This document shows positions 7,810 through 12,075 of a DNA stretch of 12,075 nucleotides, one piece after another. Each line of letters starts with the position of its first letter. Positions within the stretch are counted from its first letter, which is position 1. A program made the translations under genes and the position numbers. The notes below the pieces were generated by a model, which was not told the origin of the DNA, did no database searches, and worked only from the letters and a program-made list of their open reading frames with translations. Origin of the DNA: Diplocarpon mali (lineage: Eukaryota; Ascomycota; Leotiomycetes; Helotiales; Drepanopezizaceae); assembly GCA_024741835.1 (NCBI GenBank), contig JAENRP010000516.1, positions 1 to 12,075 on the forward strand, given 5' to 3'.

Positions 7810-9428
7810 TTGGTATTAGGTTATAAATTGCTAGCCTTTAATTAGCTTAAATAGGTCGACCGATTCTTAGTATCGGTTGCACTTTAAAAATAATACTTGA
7901 AATCCTAAAGCGATTCGTTTCCTAATTCCTTTATATTATCTATCGTCTTAATGTTATTCTCTAATTTGTTATAACCTTTTTCTATCAATATAATCTTATA
8001 TTATTTAAAGTAATCTTAGCTATAGTGTCCTTTTTATCTATACTTATAGTAAGTATTGTTGGGCTTTGGAGTTTAATTATAAAAGGCGCATTTATTATAA
8101 TTAAGTATTAAAGGTCTAAGGGTAGTATTTAATTCCTTTTAAAGATAGCTTAAGGCTTGTTTATAGCGTATAGGTCCTATTTATTAAAAGGTAGAGGAAG
8201 GCCGGTTAGAAGTTTTAACTTAATACTTGTTTTAATTAAAGTATTATAATAAGAGGTAGAGTTATCGGTTCTTCTTATTTATAAACTATTCGGCCAAGTC
8301 TCTAAGGTAGTCGAACTTCTAATTAGAGAGTTGCTTTAATAGGAACACTTTTACCTTATCCTAAAGTGCCTTATATTAGTCGTTAGTCGACTTCCTTAGT
8401 TTAGAAGCTAGTTTATAAAAGTCGGCTTAAAAGGCTATAAAGAGGGTATTTCCTTATTTAAGCTTTATCTAATCGTCTTTAGCTATTTATTACTCTATTT
8501 CTTTACTAACTTTATAAGCCTTTTATAAGATTTAGAATAGCTGCGCAATTGTCTTAATCTACTTAATAGATCCTCTTATAAGTTAATCTCGAATTAAGCT
8601 TTAAGCGTCCTTTATTATTAAATTAGCAGTATATACTAAAGCGACTAATTTATTAAAGAATTTTATATAGTTAACCTTTATCTTTTACTATATATTAAAG
8701 ATCTAATCCTTAACCTTTATATCTCTTTTATTTAAAAAGGAGTTTAAATCTTTAATCTTTATTAAGCGGACTTAGCAATTAAGTTTAAAGGTTCGACTCT
8801 ATCCTTTAAAGTTAAGGGTATTAGAGTAAGGTTCCCTTTCGATAGGCTATTTAGGCTAGGCGGTAGGAGGATCTTTATAAGTATTTTCAAAAAGAGGTCT
8901 ACTTTATAAAGTAAGGGTAGCCGGCTGGTAGGCTAAGTTTATATATAATTATTCTTCTATTAAGTTCCTTTAATATGCGCTAGTCTTTTAAGTTATTTTA
9001 AGCTCTTTTCGCAATTGCGTAATTATAAGTACAGTCGCTTTCTCTATTCTTTAAATATAATTATTAAAATTCTAAACTATTAAATCTTATTATTTAATAT
9101 ATGAATAATAGTATTCTATTAGGCGTTCTTCTACTACTAGTCGATCCTTATATATAGTAGATCTCTTGCCTACCTTAGTTTAAAACCTTAATAATATAAA
9201 GAAGTCGTCTCTTTTAACCTCTATATTAATATAAGAGATAGGTCAAATTAAGGCTTCTTATTTAAAGGAGGTCGATATATCTTTTATATTATATAAGGTT
9301 CGTTTTAAAGAGGAGGCTAATCGAGGCTCGCTAATAGAATTAGCTAATATAAGAGATTCATTGTCCGTAGGGTTTTAAAGGGTATCCTTTCTACTTAAGA
9401 GGTTATTTAACTTAAAAGGTATTAGCAT
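7810..9428 (-). pseudogene. Gypsy gag with CCHC zinc knuckle (degenerate)
   Basis: Gag would form the virus-like particle and bind element RNA. The minus frame (codon first base congruent to 2 mod 3) shows a capsid-like block at about 8750-8300: a K-V-N-Y-I-K-F-F-N segment, V-Y-T-A-N-L, D-A-x-S-L-I-R-D, and a K-L-K-x-G-N-T-L-F-I-A-F-x-A-D-F-Y-K-L-A segment. These match fungal retrotransposon gag proteins. The knuckle at 8010-8051 keeps the C-x2-C-x4-H-x4-C spacing, but the three Cys codons are now TAC/TAT; the His (CAC) and the K-G-H context remain. An ATG at 9428-9426 is in frame and is the best visible start, giving roughly 540 codons, though RIP may have erased the true one. The frame ends in the 7930-7790 interval where pol starts. 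Confidence 0.85.
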
Positions 9429-9479
9429 TATTATCTTAAGATTGATTTTCTTAACGTAAGAGGTCCTTTTATAACATTT

Positions 9480-9740
9480 TCGTCCTATTAAGGGCTATAG
9501 TTAGGAAATGCCTTAACTTATAGATTTTATAATTCCTTTTAAAGTTAGCTAAAAGCTATTGACTATTAATAGTTATTTTAGCTAAGTCTATTAGCTCTTC
9601 TTTCAATTCTTAAATTTGGAAAGGGACCGAACGTCGAGGCCGTTCTTTAAGTTGCTTTTATATATTATAAGAGTCGGTCGGAAGAAGGGTCTTTAAAGGG
9701 GTACTAGTCTTTTGCTAAGTATATTATATCGCCTTATAAG
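9480..9740 (-). pseudogene. Possible upstream coding remnant of the Gypsy element
   Basis: In the minus frame congruent to 0 mod 3 this stretch has few stops and an ordered-looking, basic and amphipathic translation (a K-Q-L-K-E-R-P-R-R-S segment near 9657-9628 and E-E-L-I-D-L-A-K-I-T-I-N-S-Q at 9600-9559). It is out of frame with gag, so it could be the true gag N-terminus behind a frameshift, a small upstream ORF, or chance openness. No domain is recognised and no start is clear. Confidence 0.35.
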
Positions 9741-9962
9741 GCTAAAGGGGGTATAAGCTTTAAATTATATAATAGCAGAAGCAAGGCATAAGTCGATAAA
9801 ATCATTAAGATCAAGGCTGCTAAATCGTATAAAATTTAAAGCTAAGGAGTATATACAAAGTAGGAGGCCTTTTTCCTAATAGACTCTCCTTAACCTAAGA
9901 CTTCTAAAAGCCGGTTTCTATTAGTAAGTCATATTCTATCTACTAAAGGAAAGGTATAGAAA
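9741..9962. other. Unassigned stretch, probably Gypsy leader
   Basis: This lies between the possible upstream coding remnant and the RIP-spared island. All frames contain stops, and no domain, tRNA or repeat is recognised. By position it would be the 5' untranslated leader of the minus-strand element. Confidence 0.4.
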
Positions 9963-10076
9963 AGGTGCGGCATATCTATTATATTAGTCTATTTCGCCTC
10001 TGTTTGTACTACTGTCTCTACTGCACCTGCTCTGACAGTTCCGTGCTTTTTATCGCGCCGTGATACCTACCTTTGA
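9963..10076. other. RIP-spared island
   Basis: Within this 114-bp segment TpG and CpA are common (about 13 by eye), and G+C is near 45-50%, in sharp contrast with the TpA-dominated flanks. No tRNA fold, coding frame or known repeat is recognised in it. On the minus strand it lies just upstream of the Gypsy leader, where the LTR/internal junction is expected. Either it is younger or unique sequence inserted among RIP-mutated repeats, or it was below the homology length that RIP detects. Confidence 0.7.
10054..10067 (-). promoter_or_regulatory. Candidate primer-binding site of the Gypsy element
   Basis: The minus strand reads GGTATCACGGCGCG here. A primer-binding site is complementary to a tRNA 3' end and usually begins TGG; this would pair with a tRNA ending CGCGCCGTGATACC. 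The position, upstream of gag on the correct strand, is right for a site next to the 5' LTR. The preceding bases are TA rather than TG, the tRNA was not identified, and no LTR end is confirmed, so the call is tentative. Confidence 0.3.
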
Positions 10077-10520
10077 TTTAAAAAGCTTGAATTATTAGCT
10101 TATTAGTACGATTTTCGGATTTCCAGCCTTTTTAATATAAAGAAGTTTGATTAGCTACTATAGCTACTTTAAATAATAATAGTTTCAAATATTTATATAA
10201 TATTAAATAAAAGCTCTAATTGGAAGTATCCCTTTAGTTTTCTTAAAAAGCTAAATTAGATACTTTAGCTACTCTTACTTAATAGAACTCTATTCTTTGC
10301 TTTAAAAACAACCCTTAGGATATACTGATTTTAAGAACTAATAGGAATTGTCTTAAAAGCTAAGATGAATATTTTTTAAAAACTTTACTTTAAAAATTAA
10401 TCTTTCATTCGATAAACCTTTTCTTACTACTAGTAATTATAATACCTTTATTTACTGCTTTATACCTATTAAAGAGGTCTTAGTAAAGTATAAATAAACT
10501 TTTAGCAAAAGCTGGATTTT
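10077..10520. other. Unassigned AT-rich stretch (possible degraded LTR)
   Basis: By position this should contain the 5' LTR of the minus-strand Gypsy element or the upstream region of the plus-strand gag relic. No match to 3857-4189 was seen by eye, no coding frame is convincing, and no terminal TG...CA pair could be assigned. CpA/TpG content is moderate, higher than inside the elements. Confidence 0.45.
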
Positions 10521-10548
10521 CACCCTTAAGCTAGGCCTGCGAGTAAGA
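10521..10548 (+). repeat. Solo copy of the dispersed motif, plus orientation
   Basis: Reads CCCTTAAGCTAGGCCTGC, continuing GAGTAAG. It matches the array core at 118-592 and keeps the GC-rich GGCCTGCGAG part. It lies about 70 bases before the gag-like relic, while an inverted copy lies on that relic's far side (11936-11960). Confidence 0.8.
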
Positions 10549-10618
10549 ATATAAAAATGCGATTTTATATAACTTAAGTTCTTTACCTTCCCTTTTAATA
10601 ATTGCATTTACTTTTTCA

Positions 10619-11755
10619 ATATCAATACTTGAAAATACTAAAAATATCAATTATAAACCTTTTATTAACCCTTTGCTTAAATCTTTTTAAGCTTATCCTG
10701 ATTACTCTAAGATTAACTCGGATTTTAAAAACTCTTTAAATTACCTTAAGCTTTATATTCGACTTAGCTCCCTTCCTATCGAAATGAATAAAGCGATAAT
10801 AGCCGCCTTTAAAGCTATTACTAATCATTTTCCCCTCTTTAGTTCCTTTAGCGCTCCTTATTTTATAAGAGCTAATATTACTAATTTCTTTAAATAATAT
10901 AAGAAGACTTATTATAATTTTAGCATTAGATATAATAATATAATCACTTAATTATCCTACTATTATAATTAAATTAGTAAAGATATTATTAGATCTCTAC
11001 TTAAGTAGAAGCTTTGCAAGTCTTAAGAACTCCTTATTAAGGCTTTTAAATTTGAATTTTTAGAGTTTAATAAATAGCAGATTTGCGATACTCTAGCCTT
11101 TTTAAAGGAGTTTATTCTTATTACTTGCACTTTTGAGGAACTTAAAAACTACTATCGGACCTTTACTTAAGTATCGAATATTTTAATTAATTAGAAGATT
11201 CTTAGTAAAGTTGAAAGAAGACGCCTTTTCTTACTTAGACTACTTATTAGCCTTTAAAATAAGATTAATAAGCATTTTAGAATTAATAAGCGTAACCTTA
11301 TAACCTACGCTTAATTTAAAGACTTTTTAGCCTTTATATTAAAATCAGATCTTAATAAAAGGATAATCGAGGTAATAGAAAAGGAAAAAGAGCTTATTTC
11401 CTCCTTTACTAAAGATCTTAAAAGCCTAGTATAAGAATATTCGAAGGCTTTAAAGGTTATTAAAGAAGTAAAGAGAAGTCTAATGGTAATTCCCTTTACT
11501 TATAATCTTAGTTTAAAAGTGAAATCTGCTTTAAAAATTAAGGAACTTAAAGCTTAGTTTTTTAAACTCTATATCTAACGTTTAGAAACCTTAATCGAAG
11601 GCCTTCTTTAGGAAACTTATTATATCCTTTAATCTAGTAATCGATAGGCTTTAAAGGGTAAAAACTAGCATACGAATTTTAAATACTTAAATCTAGCTTC
11701 TCTTAAGTTGAATTAGTAAGTTGCTACTTTAAAAAGGTATAATAACTATATATAA
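10619..11755 (+). pseudogene. Gag-like relic of a second LTR-retrotransposon family
   Basis: One plus frame (codon first base congruent to 2 mod 3) stays in register for about 1.1 kb, broken only by TAA/TAG. It includes N-I-T-N-F-F-K-x-Y-K-K-T (10874-10910), a K-F-E-F-L-E-F-N-K block (11051-11077), L-A-F-L-K-E-F-I (11095-11118), F-E-E-L-K-N-Y-Y-R-T-F-T-x-V-S (11132-11176), K-V-E-R-R-R-L-F-L-L and a K-R-I-I-E-V-I-E-K-E-K-E helix near 11360. This pattern (a D-F-x-x-x-Y-E opening, a Y-x-R-x-F-x-x-I/V-S middle and an L-F-L-x-G-L block) matches fungal gag proteins and is unlike the gag at 7810-9428. An in-frame ATG is at 10784; conserved-looking frame upstream suggests an earlier start, possibly the ATA at 10619 if RIP changed ATG. 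No zinc knuckle and no pol follow. Confidence 0.75.
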
Positions 11756-11935
11756 TTATATTAAAGAAATTCTTAAATTATTAGTCTAATTTTATATAAA
11801 AGCTTAAATTTTCTTCTCTTTAATAGGGTCGCCTTTTAAGTTAATTAAGGTATATATACTTGAGATTATTCAAATTGTTTCCGATTTTTTTCTTTAAATT
11901 ACAATTTAATAAGCTTTGCTAATTTTCGAAATTTT
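11756..11935. other. Unassigned stretch after the gag-like relic
   Basis: The gag frame breaks down here and no pol domain begins on either strand. The sequence is AT-rich with T-runs (for example near 11885). No repeat other than the adjacent motif copy is seen. Confidence 0.5.
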
Positions 11936-11960
11936 AACTTATAGGCCTAGCTTAAAAGTC
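11936..11960 (-). repeat. Inverted copy of the dispersed motif
   Basis: The minus strand reads GACTTTTAAGCTAGGCCTAT, then AAGTT, matching the array core at 118-592 in 20 or more positions, but in opposite orientation to every copy to its left. With the plus copy at 10521-10548 it brackets the gag-like relic as an inverted pair about 1.44 kb apart. Confidence 0.8.
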
Positions 11961-11967
11961 GTAGTAC

Positions 11968-11984
11968 TAAAGAAGGAAAGAAGT
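11968..11984 (+). other. Purine-rich tract
   Basis: The plus strand is all purine over AAAGAAGGAAAGAAG and adjacent bases. Polypurine tracts prime plus-strand synthesis next to 3' LTRs, and this one follows the gag-like relic by about 200 bases. With no LTR seen after it, the role is only suggested. Confidence 0.3.
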
Positions 11985-12007
11985 TTATTTAATCGTTTAT
12001 TACCTTA

Positions 12008-12031
12008 CTTCCCTTCTTCCCCTCCCTCTCT
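12008..12031 (-). other. 24-base polypyrimidine run (polypurine on minus strand)
   Basis: An uninterrupted pyrimidine run, followed after one A by another at 12033-12043. On the minus strand this is a classic-looking polypurine tract. It could mark the 3' end of a minus-strand element lying beyond the window, or be a simple low-complexity tract. Confidence 0.4.
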
Positions 12032-12046
12032 ATTTCTTTTTTTAAA

Positions 12047-12071
12047 ATCCACTTATAGGCCTAACCCGTAA
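12047..12071 (-). repeat. Second inverted copy of the dispersed motif, at window edge
   Basis: The minus strand reads GGGTTAGGCCTATAAGTGGA, matching the second half of the motif as seen at 118-146 (CCTATAAGTGGATT). It lies about 110 bases from the other inverted copy, next to the polypyrimidine run. An inverted array may continue past the window. Confidence 0.65.
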
Positions 12072-12075
12072 GTAA

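Larger units (their letters stand above)
4190..9740 (-). mobile_element. Ty3/Gypsy retrotransposon relic, RIP-inactivated, minus strand
   Basis: Read on the minus strand, this stretch has the Ty3/Gypsy order: gag with a CCHC knuckle, aspartic protease, reverse transcriptase, RNase H, integrase and a C-terminal GPY/F-like region. Integrase after RNase H separates it from Copia. Gag runs in the frame with codon first base congruent to 2 mod 3 and pol in the frame congruent to 0, from the protease (7782) to the integrase end (about 4600). The remaining C-terminus is congruent to 1, so one small indel lies near 4560-4600. Stops are overwhelmingly TAA/TAG at Gln, Trp and Arg positions. LTR ends were not found, so the true boundaries probably extend beyond these coordinates, towards about 10076 on the 5' side. 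Confidence 0.93.

Noticed and set aside
7790..7980. Slippery heptamer for -1 frameshifting
   Set aside because: T-rich and A-rich runs are present, but none fits X-XXY-YYZ in the gag frame as it now stands.
9963..10076. tRNA gene in the GC-balanced island
   Set aside because: The CGCGCCGTGATACC end looks tRNA-like, but no matching 5' acceptor strand, anticodon arm or T-loop (GGTTCRA) could be found upstream on the plus strand.
3857..10520. LTR pair of the Gypsy element (3857-4189 versus 10077-10520)
   Set aside because: Comparison by eye in the same orientation shows no convincing co-linear similarity and no TG...CA ends. A RIP-aware alignment would be needed to exclude it fully.

Overview
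The window looks like a transposon graveyard from a filamentous ascomycete, probably an AT-rich isochore of the kind seen in Dothideomycetes; the species is not determinable here. Base composition is very AT-rich (about 30% G+C by eye). CpA and TpG are scarce, TpA is everywhere, and nearly every in-frame stop is TAA or TAG where a Gln or Trp codon would be expected. That is the signature of repeat-induced point mutation (RIP), a genome defence limited to fungi. No intact host gene, tRNA, rRNA or CRISPR array was recognised. The only long open frame, on the minus strand at 1723-1989, is a shadow of a retrotransposon linker.

Layout, left to right. (1) 1-117: AT-rich, nothing recognised. (2) 118-592: tandem array of a short motif (core CTTAAGCTAGGCCTGCAAG) at 39/48-bp spacing. 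(3) 602-3667, plus strand: Ty1/Copia pol relic with zinc-binding pre-integrase, integrase, reverse transcriptase and RNase H, all in one reading frame without an indel; gag and protease are missing. (4) 3699-3856: three more copies of the motif at 64-65 bp spacing. (5) About 4190-9740, minus strand: Ty3/Gypsy relic with gag and CCHC knuckle, then protease, RT, RNase H, integrase and GPY/F-like domain; pol lies in the -1 frame relative to gag, and there is one later frameshift near 4560-4600. (6) 9963-10076: a short island that escaped RIP and may hold the Gypsy primer-binding site. (7) 10521-10548: one plus-strand motif copy. (8) 10619-about 11750, plus strand: gag-like relic of another LTR-retrotransposon family. 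(9) 11936-12075: two inverted motif copies and strand-biased purine/pyrimidine tracts.

How it fits together: at least three unrelated retroelement relics lie side by side, all silenced by RIP. Catalytic Asp and Glu codons were turned into Asn and Lys (YVDD to YINN in both RTs), while reading frames stayed almost free of indels, so RIP rather than slow decay killed them. The thread tying the window together is the short dispersed motif. It appears at every junction except the Gypsy 5' end, mostly in plus orientation but inverted at the right edge. Its identity (LTR-internal minisatellite, satellite family, or terminal repeat of a non-autonomous unit) is the main open question. No paired LTRs or target-site duplications could be recognised for any element.
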